Shown here piece by piece: positions 47,634 through 55,124 of a stretch of 64,000 bases of DNA (positions within the stretch are counted from its first letter, which is position 1; each line of letters begins with the position of its first letter). Below the pieces are notes generated by a model. The model was not told the DNA's origin, searched no databases, and saw only the letters and a program-made list of their open reading frames with translations. The translations under genes and the position numbers were made by a program. The DNA is from Zobellella endophytica (GTDB taxonomy: Bacteria > Pseudomonadota > Gammaproteobacteria > Enterobacterales > Aeromonadaceae): assembly GCF_003012775.1 (NCBI RefSeq), contig NZ_PXYG01000006.1:124001-188000 (forward strand). The letters are read 5' to 3'.

Positions 47634-47689
47634 CTTAAGGCCTGACTCGCGTCTCACATTGTTGCTCGGAGTACGAACGAGGAGGATGG

Positions 47690-47790
47690 CGGGTACAGCT
47701 AAGCCGACCCTCCGCTTCAGGGACGAAGCGGCGGAGCGTACAGGGATGTATTCACAGCGCGTCGGCGTGCTGAACCCGCCAGCCTCCGGA
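47690..47790. repeat. Palindromic dispersed element
   Basis: CCGCTTC / GAAGCGG hairpin (47712-47731) followed by the core TACAGGGATGTATTCACAGC and GCGTCGGCG. The core and its flank resemble the element at 6348-6424 (CCATGGACGGGTTTATGGCG then TGTCGGTG). This is a common class of intergenic repeat in marine gammaproteobacteria. It occupies most of the gap between betA and the transporter. Confidence 0.55.
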
Positions 47791-47862
47791 TATTCCGGCT
47801 CTGCCAGCAATGGGGCGCAAGCGGACTGCTCCTTGTGTTGTTCAACCAAAGGAGAAGTACCC

Positions 47863-47907
47863 GTGTTTTTTATCGATATGGAAATAAACGGAGGGGTTAA
47901 CGCATGA
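47863..47907 (+). CDS. 14-codon leader ORF upstream of the BCCT gene
   Basis: GTG-initiated frame encoding V/MFFIDMEINGGVNA, with AAGGAG nine bases upstream and a stop overlapping the transporter ATG (ATGA). The transporter's own GGAGGG ribosome site lies inside this frame. The layout suggests translational coupling or a leader peptide. No homologue is known to me. Confidence 0.45.
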   Translation: MFFIDMEINGGVNA

Positions 47908-49118
47908 CCGCTCTACTGTCCGCAGGGATCCTGTTCACCTTCGCCGCCATCGCCCTGGTGCTGTACAAATGGGGCAATATCCGCTGTATCGGCGTGACCC
48001 CGGTACGCACCTTCACCTTTATCGCCATCCTGTTCACTTCGGGGCTGGACGTGGGGCTGATCATGTTTCCGCTCACCGAATTCGCCGGCTACGCGGATCT
48101 GGCCGCCAGCCCGGAATACGGCTTCGCCAACCCGCTGGCCATCGAGTTCGGCTTCTGGGGCTTTCTGATCTGGGGCTTCTACTTCCTCACCTGCTTCTAT
48201 TTCTGCGTGATCGAACCCCGGGTCGGCTTCTTCGAGCTGCCGCTGGTCAAGTTCATCAACAACGTGGTGATCATCGGCACCTGCGCCTTTACCGCCTTCC
48301 TGCTGCTGAGCAACCTGCCCTGGTACCTGCCCGGCCTGGGCGACGGCGAGACCATCGTGGCCAGCTTCTACCTGATCGTGCTGCTGGTGATCGCCGCCTC
48401 CGTGCACTCCAGCACCAGCCTGCGCTACGTGAAGATCCTGAGCCTCGGCACCAGCTGGCTGTTTATCGGCCTGATCGCCCTGATGTGGGGCGGTGCCTTT
48501 ATCGGCAACGGCGGCATCGACGAGTTCGCCGGCACCTTTGCCCTGGTGGGCGACTACTTCGGCAATATTCACCGCTTCGTGCTGCCGCTCAACGACTACC
48601 ACGAGTTCTACCTGTTCTGGTGGTTTTCCTGGAGCATCATGATCGGCCAGTTCACCGCCCGCTTCGTCGGCGGCCTGCGCACCTGGCAACTGCTGGCGGC
48701 CATGCTGGGGTTTCCGTCCGTCGCCATCGCCACCTGGTTCAGCGTGCTCTACTACTTCCACGACAACGGCCTGACCACCGCCGGCTTCTACAACTGGGCC
48801 ATGGTGGTGGTGGGCATCACCATGGTGGTGAACTCGCTCGACTCGCTGATCCGGCTGTACACCGACAACCTCAACCTCACCGTGGCCCGGCTGGGCAAGG
48901 TGCGCTACTTCCTCGGCAACCTGACGGCCCTGTGCGGCCTGACCCTGCTGTTCCAGCTCGACTTCCTGCAGATACAGTGGGTCGGCGCCCTGGTCATCGG
49001 CCTGTTCTTCGCCTGCGGCACTTACATCGTCGCCAAAAAGCGCGACACCGTGCTGGCCATCGCCGGCTCGCCCAAGGCCAACCGCATCGACTACCGCAAG
49101 ATAGAGCTGGCCAACTGA
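47904..49118 (+). CDS. Short BCCT-type choline/betaine transporter
   Basis: A 404-residue membrane protein with about 11 helices. The Trp-rich segment FYLFWWFSWSIMIGQFTARF is the BCCT signature (substrate aromatic box), and TSGLDVGLIMFPLTEFAG corresponds to the helix with the Gly-rich unwound turn. BCCT transporters are usually 500-680 residues, so this one lacks the extended N- and C-terminal parts, including an osmosensing tail. Position directly after betIBA points to choline uptake feeding BetA; this is inference. Confidence 0.8.
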   Translation: MTALLSAGILFTFAAIALVLYKWGNIRCIGVTPVRTFTFIAILFTSGLDVGLIMFPLTEFAGYADLAASPEYGFANPLAIEFGFWGFLIWGFYFLTCFYFCVIEPRVGFFELPLVKFINNVVIIGTCAFTAFLLLSNLPWYLPGLGDGETIVASFYLIVLLVIAASVHSSTSLRYVKILSLGTSWLFIGLIALMWGGAFIGNGGIDEFAGTFALVGDYFGNIHRFVLPLNDYHEFYLFWWFSWSIMIGQFTARFVGGLRTWQLLAAMLGFPSVAIATWFSVLYYFHDNGLTTAGFYNWAMVVVGITMVVNSLDSLIRLYTDNLNLTVARLGKVRYFLGNLTALCGLTLLFQLDFLQIQWVGALVIGLFFACGTYIVAKKRDTVLAIAGSPKANRIDYRKIELAN

Positions 49119-49140
49119 ACACCGCCGCCATGGCCGCCGC

Positions 49141-50091
49141 TCAGCGGCGCCTGAGCCGCTCGACGATAATGCCGCCCTGGCCGTCGAGCCGGCCGCGCAC
49201 CTGCACATAGTCGCCCGGCCGGGGCGACTTGTCGATGCGGGTGTCGGCGCCGATCCGCAGCGGCACCCCGTTCAGCAGCCAGCCCGGCTCCAGCACCCCG
49301 TGCAGCCGTATCCGGGCCCCGGCCGTCATGCCGGCCGGGCGCCCTTCGGCATCGCGGGCGCCCTGGGCTATCCAGTCTTCCACCAGTTGGGCCTCCTCTT
49401 CGGTCAGAAAGGGCGGGCCGTCGTAGGGCATGCGTGGCCGGGCCTGGCCGCGGATGCGGTGCAGCAGCTCGCTGGCCCGGGGATGGCCGGGCACCACCCG
49501 TGCCCGCTCGCCGGTGGCCAGCACCTCCCGGTAGGAGGTCAGCCGCAGTTGCTCGGGGGCCGGACCCATCAGCCCGTTCTCGGTGTGGCACTTGACGCAG
49601 TAGCGGGCGAACAGCGGCGCCACATGCCGGTAGGTCACCGCTTCGCCGGCGGCGGGCCGTTCCGGCACCACCTCGGGCACGGCCACTGGCGCTCCCTCGG
49701 GCAGGCCGTTAGCCACCCAGGCCTCCAGCGCCGCAATCTCGCCGTCGCTGAGGAAAGGCGGCCCGGTCAGCGGCATGCGCGGCTGGCGGCTGCCCTTCAC
49801 CCGGTGGATAAGCTCGCTCTGCTCCGGCTGGCCCGCCACCACCACGGGCCCCTTGCTGCTGCCCTCGAGCAGGGCCTGGTAGCTGTCCAGCCGCAGCCCG
49901 AGCGGCGCGTTTTCGCCGGAATGACACATCAGGCAACGCTCGGCGAACAGCGGCACCAGATCGGCGTAGCTGGGCGTGGGCTGCGCCCGGGGGGAGAGTG
50001 GCCAGGCCAGCAGGCCGAGCATGAACAGGGCCGGCAGTCGGCCGGCCCCGAGACCATGGAGTGTGGTGTGGATCCCTGTCATGGCGGGCAC
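49141..50091 (-). CDS. Exported diheme c-type cytochrome
   Basis: A 316-residue exported protein with two similar cytochrome modules, each CxxCH: ERCLMCHSGENAPLGLRLDSY (about 53-57) and RYCVKCHTENGLMGP (about 163-167), both followed by RMPxxGPPFLxxxE. This is the planctomycete-type cytochrome domain in tandem. The C-terminal 70 residues are a small beta domain (RIRLHGVLEPGWLLNGVPL, VQVRGRLDGQGG) like DUF5666. A signal peptide covers about 1-37. Electron partner unknown. Convergent with the BCCT gene. Confidence 0.85.
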   Translation of the reverse strand: MPAMTGIHTTLHGLGAGRLPALFMLGLLAWPLSPRAQPTPSYADLVPLFAERCLMCHSGENAPLGLRLDSYQALLEGSSKGPVVVAGQPEQSELIHRVKGSRQPRMPLTGPPFLSDGEIAALEAWVANGLPEGAPVAVPEVVPERPAAGEAVTYRHVAPLFARYCVKCHTENGLMGPAPEQLRLTSYREVLATGERARVVPGHPRASELLHRIRGQARPRMPYDGPPFLTEEEAQLVEDWIAQGARDAEGRPAGMTAGARIRLHGVLEPGWLLNGVPLRIGADTRIDKSPRPGDYVQVRGRLDGQGGIIVERLRRR

Positions 50092-50134
50092 ATCCTATGC
50101 CGGGGTGGTGTATCAAGCTTAGCCGCTCAGCAGG

Positions 50135-50575
50135 CTAAATTCCGGCGCCGCCGGGAGCCGCCGTGTCGTCCGCCTCCGCCGGGCCCACCCACATGAAGGG
50201 ATTGTGCGCTACTTCCCACAGGTGGCCGTCCGGATCGGCGAAGTAACCGGAATAGCCGCCCCAGAACACCGGCTGCCCGGGCTTGACCAGGGTGGCGCCG
50301 GCGGCCACCGCCTCGGCCAGCAGCGCATCCACCTCGCCGGGCGAGGTCACGTTGTGGGCCAGGCTGAAACCGGCGAAGCCGCCGCCCTCGGCGGGCACCC
50401 CCGCATCCTCGGCCAGCGCCTCGCGGCCGTACAGCCCCAGCCAGCTGCCGTTGAGATTGAAAAAGGCCACCGTCGGCGGCGAGTCCAGCTGCGGCAGCCC
50501 CAGCGCCCGGTAAAACGCCACCGAGCGCGCCAGGTCGCGCACCCCCAGGGTAATCATGCTGATCCGTGGTTGCAT
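50135..50575 (-). CDS. VOC (glyoxalase/bleomycin-resistance-like) protein
   Basis: A 146-residue vicinal-oxygen-chelate protein: SMITLGVRDLARSVAFYRALG at the start, FNLNGSWLGLYGREALAE, and GYFADPDGHLWEVAHNPF at the end, the typical beta-alpha-beta-beta-beta modules. The metal ligands look incomplete (first His absent), so enzymatic activity is uncertain. Substrate unknown. 13 bases upstream of it on the same strand ends the cold-shock/DUF1294 gene. Confidence 0.85.
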   Translation of the reverse strand: MQPRISMITLGVRDLARSVAFYRALGLPQLDSPPTVAFFNLNGSWLGLYGREALAEDAGVPAEGGGFAGFSLAHNVTSPGEVDALLAEAVAAGATLVKPGQPVFWGGYSGYFADPDGHLWEVAHNPFMWVGPAEADDTAAPGGAGI

Positions 50576-50588
50576 AAACGCCTCCGCG

Positions 50589-51191
50589 TTATCCGTTGAG
50601 AAGGGGCAGCGACTGCAGCATCCGGGCCCCCGGCGCCGACAGCAGCCAGGCCAGGGCGAGCAGGTTCAGCGCCACCGTCAGCCAGAACACCACCCGGAAC
50701 GAGGTCTTGCGCGACTTGTGCCGCAGCCGGTGCTGGGCCACCAGGGCACCGGGCCAGCCGCCGAACAGCGCCAGCAGGTGCAGGGTGCTCTCCTTGGTGC
50801 GCCACTGATCCTGCCGCGCCGCCTGCTTGTCCAGGGCATAGGCCAGGTAGGCGGCCAGGCTCAGGCCCAGATACCATGCCGGCGGCCACCATGAGGTGAC
50901 CCCCAACCAGGCGAGGGCGATCAGCACCAGGGCGAAAAACAGGATAAAGCCCAGGTAGTCGGTATCGCCGTCCGCCCGCTGGCCCTGCGGCAACACCCGC
51001 AGCGCCTGCGGCCGGCCCCGGTCGTCCTGGCCCAGCTCGTAGCTCACCGGCTCGTTGTCGGCGGGCCGGCGCTTCGCCGCAAACGCCCTGATATGCACAA
51101 AGATCCGTTCCCCACCGTCTTCGGGGGTGATAAAACCGAAACCCTGTTCGTCTTTCCATTGGCTGATGATGCCCTGATAACGCTTGCCCAT
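50589..51191 (-). CDS. Cold-shock domain fused to DUF1294 membrane domain
   Basis: A 200-residue fusion: cold-shock OB fold (KRYQGIISQWKDEQGFGFI, RIFVHIRAF, about 1-75), a linker, then DUF1294 with about four membrane helices (about 80-200), including AYALDKQAARQDQWRTKE and HLLALFGGWPGALVAQHRLRHKS. The fusion is a recognised architecture, suggesting RNA or DNA binding at the membrane. The start at 51191 is preferred; a 13-codon upstream extension is open. Confidence 0.88.
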   Translation of the reverse strand: MGKRYQGIISQWKDEQGFGFITPEDGGERIFVHIRAFAAKRRPADNEPVSYELGQDDRGRPQALRVLPQGQRADGDTDYLGFILFFALVLIALAWLGVTSWWPPAWYLGLSLAAYLAYALDKQAARQDQWRTKESTLHLLALFGGWPGALVAQHRLRHKSRKTSFRVVFWLTVALNLLALAWLLSAPGARMLQSLPLLNG

Positions 51192-51285
51192 AGATGAAGT
51201 TCCCGCCGCTGTAACCAATTTCCGCACCATGTTGGCCGGCGAACTGCCGCCAAGTCATAACCCCTCTCATCCAAAACAAAAGAGG

Positions 51286-51828
51286 TTAAGGCTTAACGCA
51301 TTGGGCCAACAACTGTACGAAAAAGTCACTACCCCGCCGGCGGGCAAACTCGATATTGCGCTCGGGGATGGACTCGGGCTGATCGTACTTGGCCAAGGCC
51401 TGTTCCATGCTGGCTTCGCGAATAATGTGCAGGGTGGGATAGGGCGAGCGGTTGGTGTAGTTGGCCGCGTCGTCCTGGGGTTCGCCTTCAAAGCAATAAT
51501 CGGGATGAAAACTGGCCAGTTGATAGCGTCCCTCGTAGCCCTGTTCGCCCAGCAGGGCATCTGCCAGGTCCACCAGATCCAGGTAGGGATAAAAGCCCTC
51601 GAAACCCTGCGGAATAATCACCAGTGTGGTTTCCACCTCCGGCTGTTCGTCCAGCAAATGGAGTTCGGCCATCAGCGCTTCCAGCACCGCCGCCGGCTGC
51701 GGCTCGTCAACCACCACATAACGGATGCTGCCGCGCTCGACTTCCTGCCGGGCGAAGGGGCAGAGGTTGTATTTCATGATCACCTGCCTGACCCAGTTTT
51801 CGGTATGGGCAATGGGTTGTTCTGACAT
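51286..51828 (-). CDS. DUF1415 family protein
   Basis: A 180-residue cytosolic protein beginning MSEQPIAHTENWVRQVIMKY with NLCPFARQEV and, later, LVIIPQGFEGFYPYLDLVDLA, the conserved DUF1415 segments. Widely conserved in gammaproteobacteria with no known function. A redox or metal role is possible from the CPFA motif but unproven. GAGAG lies upstream of the ATG. Confidence 0.85.
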   Translation of the reverse strand: MSEQPIAHTENWVRQVIMKYNLCPFARQEVERGSIRYVVVDEPQPAAVLEALMAELHLLDEQPEVETTLVIIPQGFEGFYPYLDLVDLADALLGEQGYEGRYQLASFHPDYCFEGEPQDDAANYTNRSPYPTLHIIREASMEQALAKYDQPESIPERNIEFARRRGSDFFVQLLAQCVKP

Positions 51829-51914
51829 TGGCACTCTCTCTTGCTCTGTTGATAAAAACCGGGCAACGGGTCACTAGAGTATAGGCAGCAGGGCGATGCC
51901 CAGGCCGCGGGCGC

Positions 51915-52055
51915 CCGGCCCAGATAAGCGGGCGCGGCGCGCAGACAGGTGTTCACCCGTATCAGTCGGCGGGCGATCAACTGGGGATCCGGCTGGCGGC
52001 TGAAACGCAGGACCACGTTCACGAAACTGCGCACCGCTTCCAATCGCTCCGTGAC
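51915..52055 (-). pseudogene. Remnant of a LysR-type regulator (effector domain)
   Basis: On the minus strand a short stretch reads VVLRFSRQPDPQLIARRLIR followed by VNTCLRAAPAYLGR, which matches the effector-domain segment of LysR regulators (typically DLVLRFG..PDSSLIARRL and CAAPAYLARHG). The N-terminal helix-turn-helix and the rest of the effector domain are missing on both sides. It is a decayed fragment, not a working gene. Confidence 0.6.
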
Positions 52056-52217
52056 ACCCCTCGGTAATTGGATCTTTTTATGAAACAAAGTCTCTTATTA
52101 ACGCCATAATCTGTCGATGTACAGCCCCCATTGTCCGGTCCGATTTTTTCGGTGGCCATGGCGCAACGGCAAAGGGGTCTTTAGAATGGCCGACTGCTAA
52201 AAAGGAGAGCCCACGGA

Positions 52218-52595
52218 TTGGACACGGCCCGTCATCATCAGTCCGATCACCGCCAGCGCCTTGCGGCCTGGCTGGGCCTGCTGGCGACCCTGCTGCTCTA
52301 CCTGGCGCCCCTGGCCTCCCAGGCCGTGGCCCGGCACCACAGTCTCCACGCCGGCCACCAGGGGCACCACCCTGCCCCGGCCCAGCCCACAGCCCCGCAA
52401 CACAGCGACCATGCCGTGGCCCACGAGCTGTGCGGCTACTGTACCCTGCTCGGCCAGCTGTCCTGGCTGGCCGTTTCGGCCCAATCGCTCAAGCCGGCGC
52501 CCCCCACCGGGTGGACGCCGGTCCTGCCGCCCCCGTCCCTGGTGGCGTTGCTCGCCCATCCGGCCTTCCGGCCCCGGGCCCCTCCCGCTCCATAA
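52218..52595 (+). CDS. DUF2946-like membrane protein
   Basis: A 125-residue protein starting at TTG (AAGGAG 11 bases upstream). A membrane helix (LAAWLGLLATLLLYLAPLAS) is followed by a His-rich stretch (RHHSLHAGHQGHH, HSDHAVAHELCGYC) with CxxC. This is the layout of DUF2946 proteins found with metal-uptake genes. The PepSY gene 173 bases downstream fits a shared copper or iron role. The His-rich part suggests metal binding. Confidence 0.7.
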   Translation: MDTARHHQSDHRQRLAAWLGLLATLLLYLAPLASQAVARHHSLHAGHQGHHPAPAQPTAPQHSDHAVAHELCGYCTLLGQLSWLAVSAQSLKPAPPTGWTPVLPPPSLVALLAHPAFRPRAPPAP

Positions 52596-52768
52596 TGCCT
52601 GGGTAAACCACCTCCCGTTCCGCCCCGATGCGCGATCATGCGGGAAGGGACGCTTTGACCGCCGCCCGGGCCCCGCCATGGGCGGCCCAAGACGACGCCC
52701 GCCGCTGCCGGCAGTTTGAGCCGAGGTTCGAACCGGCGCAGCGTGCCCACGAGTTTCAAGGACGCATT

Positions 52769-54181
52769 ATGTCATTCAACAAAAAACCGGGTGGTTCCGG
52801 CAAGGGCGCGGGCTCCGCCGCCCTGATCGCCTTTCTCGCCCGTTTGCATTTCTACATCGGCCTGTTCGTCGGCCCCTTTATCCTGGTGGCGATCGTCACC
52901 GGCACCCTCTACGTGCTCACGCCCCAGATCGAGACCCGGCTCTACGCCGGGCAACTGACGGCCGAAGCGACCGGCACCCCGCATCCCCTGGCGGCACAGA
53001 TCACCGCCGCCCAGGCCGCCACCGGGGACGACGCCCGGCTGTTCGCGGTGCGCCCGGCGCCGCAGCCGGGCAGCACCACCCGGGTGATGTTCAGCGGCCC
53101 GGAGCTGGGTGAATCGGAAAGCCGGGCCATTTTTGTCGACCCGGTTTCCCTCGCCATCCGGGGTGATCTGACGGTGTACGGCACCAGCGGCATACTGCCG
53201 TTTCGCACCACCCTCGACTACCTGCACCGCAACCTGCTGCTGGGGGATCTCGGCCGCCACTACAGCGAGCTGGCGGCGTCCTGGTTGTGGATTGCGGCCC
53301 TGAGCGGCGTCATGCTCTGGTTGCTGGGCATGCGCCCGGGAAAGGCGGCCGCCGGCCGCAACGGCCAGCTGCGCCTGCGCCGGCTGCACGGCCTGACCGG
53401 GTTGTGGATAGTCCTGGGCCTGCTGTTCTTTTCCGCCACCGGCCTGACCTGGTCGAAATGGGCCGGGGATCGTATCGGCGCCCTGCGCACCACCATGGGC
53501 TGGGTGACGCCGTCGGTGTCGACGCAGCTGAACACCGCCACCCTGGCCCCGGCCGCCGGCGCCCACGCCGGGCACCATCACGGCCATGAGGCGGCGCCCG
53601 CCGACACCGCGCCCGGCCTGGCCGATCCGGCCCTGTTCGACCGGATACTGGCCACGGCCCGGGCGGCGGGCATCGACGCCGATGAGCTGGAAATCCGCCC
53701 CGCCAACAGCGCGGACAGCGCCTGGCTGGTGCGCGAGGTGGACCGTTCCTGGCCCACCCAGGTCGACACCCTCGCCATCGATCCCGCCACCCTGCAGGTG
53801 ACCAGCCGCGCCGACTTCGCCGAGTTTCCGCTGGTGGCCAAGCTGATCCGCTGGGGCATCGATGCCCATATGGGTATATTGTTCGGCCTGGCCAACCAGC
53901 TGCTGCTGGCCGCCTTCGGCCTGGCGCTGTCGGTGATGATAGTGCTGGGTTACCTGATGTGGTGGCGCCGTCGTCCGGCGGCCGGCAGCCTGCTGCCCCT
54001 GCTGCAGAGCTGGCAACGGCTGAGCCCGGCGGCCCGCCTCGCCAGCCTGCTGCTGGCCGTTGCCCTGGGCTGGTGCCTGCCGGTGCTGGGCGCCAGCCTG
54101 TTGCTGTTCCTGCTGATCGACCTGCTGCGCTGGCGGCGCGCCCGCCAGGCCGCGCCTCTGCCGGCCGGCACCGCCGACTGA
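52769..54181 (+). CDS. PepSY-domain inner-membrane protein
   Basis: A 470-residue PepSY-associated membrane protein: first helix with RLHFYIGLFVGPFILVAIVTGTLYVL (shown whole as the family's first helix, His conserved), LHRNLLLGDLGRHYSELAASWLW, GLWIVLGLLFFSATGLTWSK, and a late helix near 400. The periplasmic loop holds a His-rich patch (HAGHHHGHE, about 275). Such proteins occur with siderophore or copper genes and may be ferric reductase-like. Start fixed by AAGGA eight bases upstream; the frame extends 47 codons further without support. Confidence 0.82.
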   Translation: MSFNKKPGGSGKGAGSAALIAFLARLHFYIGLFVGPFILVAIVTGTLYVLTPQIETRLYAGQLTAEATGTPHPLAAQITAAQAATGDDARLFAVRPAPQPGSTTRVMFSGPELGESESRAIFVDPVSLAIRGDLTVYGTSGILPFRTTLDYLHRNLLLGDLGRHYSELAASWLWIAALSGVMLWLLGMRPGKAAAGRNGQLRLRRLHGLTGLWIVLGLLFFSATGLTWSKWAGDRIGALRTTMGWVTPSVSTQLNTATLAPAAGAHAGHHHGHEAAPADTAPGLADPALFDRILATARAAGIDADELEIRPANSADSAWLVREVDRSWPTQVDTLAIDPATLQVTSRADFAEFPLVAKLIRWGIDAHMGILFGLANQLLLAAFGLALSVMIVLGYLMWWRRRPAAGSLLPLLQSWQRLSPAARLASLLLAVALGWCLPVLGASLLLFLLIDLLRWRRARQAAPLPAGTAD

Positions 54182-54201
54182 TCGCCTGGCTGGCGGCATA
54201 G

Positions 54202-54609
54202 TCACGGCATAGCGACGGCGGGCTCCTGGTAGGGCCCGCCGATAAACTGCACCAGGCAGAAACCGTTGCCGAAGGGGTCGCTCAGGGTGACCAGCCGGCC
54301 CCAGGAAAAGTGCCGGAGGGGACTTTCCTGACGGGCGCCGGCCGCCCTGGCCTGGCGGACCGCCCGCTCGATGTCGTCCACCACGAAGTCCAGGTGCACC
54401 GGAGTCCAGTGTCGCCGGTAGCGGCGGCGCTCGCCCCCGGCCGGGCTGCCGGCCGGCTGCTCCAGCAGGTAGAGGCGGACCCCGGCCCCGTCCAGCTCGG
54501 CCACCTGATCCCCGAACAGCCGGCGCGACAACCGCAGCGGCAAGGCCGCCTGGTAGAAGGCGATGGCCAGCTCCAGATCCGCCACGTCGATATTCACCAA
54601 CACCTTCAT
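54202..54609 (-). CDS. VOC-family protein
   Basis: A 135-residue glyoxalase-fold protein, MKVLVNIDVADLELAIAFYQ at the start and LVTLSDPFGNGFCLVQFIGG at the end, with VHLDFVVDDIERAVRQA in the second module. It reads in the same frame as a much longer open stretch that is antisense-like and not coding. Third gene of a likely operon: Atm1-like exporter, cyclotransferase, this gene, separated by 13 and 10 bases. Substrate unknown. Confidence 0.85.
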   Translation of the reverse strand: MKVLVNIDVADLELAIAFYQAALPLRLSRRLFGDQVAELDGAGVRLYLLEQPAGSPAGGERRRYRRHWTPVHLDFVVDDIERAVRQARAAGARQESPLRHFSWGRLVTLSDPFGNGFCLVQFIGGPYQEPAVAMP

Positions 54610-54619
54610 GCCCCGTCCC

Positions 54620-55111
54620 TCATCGGTAGATGGCGCCTTCCTCGGCGTTCCGGCCGGGATCCGGGTCCGGCCGGCACGCCACCGCCTCGAGGGCACCGAT
54701 ATAGTCCGCCGGCAGCGCCGCCTCCCGGGCCCCCACCAGCACATGGTGCAGATACCAGCAGTAGGGGCGCAGGCCGGGATCACGACGGGTGGCGTAGTAG
54801 GTAAAGGCACGCCACCGCCGGCCGCCGGCGTCCTCGACCCACACCCATTTGTCGCCGTACCCTTGGCCCCGCCCTTCCACCTCGTCCAGCCGCGCCTTGC
54901 CTCCCGGCGGGAGCGCGAACACCACGCCGTGGACCCCGTCCGCCGGGTTGCCGGTTTCGGCGGCGTCGCACTTGCCCGAGCCGTCCCGCCCCACCTTGTG
55001 GAAGCAGAGCCGGTGCCCAGCAAGCCGGAAGCGGCCCAGCGGGCGGGCGCCCGGCACCCTGGCGCACAGCCGCGCCAGCGACATGTTGGATCCGTAGGCG
55101 AAGTAGTGCAT
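54620..55111 (-). CDS. Gamma-glutamylcyclotransferase-fold protein
   Basis: A 163-residue protein starting MHYFAYGSNMSLARLCARVPG, the YGSN substrate loop of the AIG2/GGCT superfamily, followed by HKVGRDGSGKCDA and VVFALPPGGKARLDEVEG with the catalytic Glu in LDEVEG. It is unrelated in motif detail to the ChaC gene at 5208. Placement directly downstream of an Atm1-like exporter is suggestive, since Atm1-type pumps export glutathione derivatives; a cyclotransferase could process the same pool. That link is inference. Confidence 0.87.
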   Translation of the reverse strand: MHYFAYGSNMSLARLCARVPGARPLGRFRLAGHRLCFHKVGRDGSGKCDAAETGNPADGVHGVVFALPPGGKARLDEVEGRGQGYGDKWVWVEDAGGRRWRAFTYYATRRDPGLRPYCWYLHHVLVGAREAALPADYIGALEAVACRPDPDPGRNAEEGAIYR

Positions 55112-55124
55112 GGTTTCTGCCTCC

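Noticed and set aside
51780-52088. 102-codon minus-strand frame as an intact gene
   Set aside because: It overlaps the DUF1415 start and only a central piece resembles a LysR effector domain, so it is treated as a remnant.
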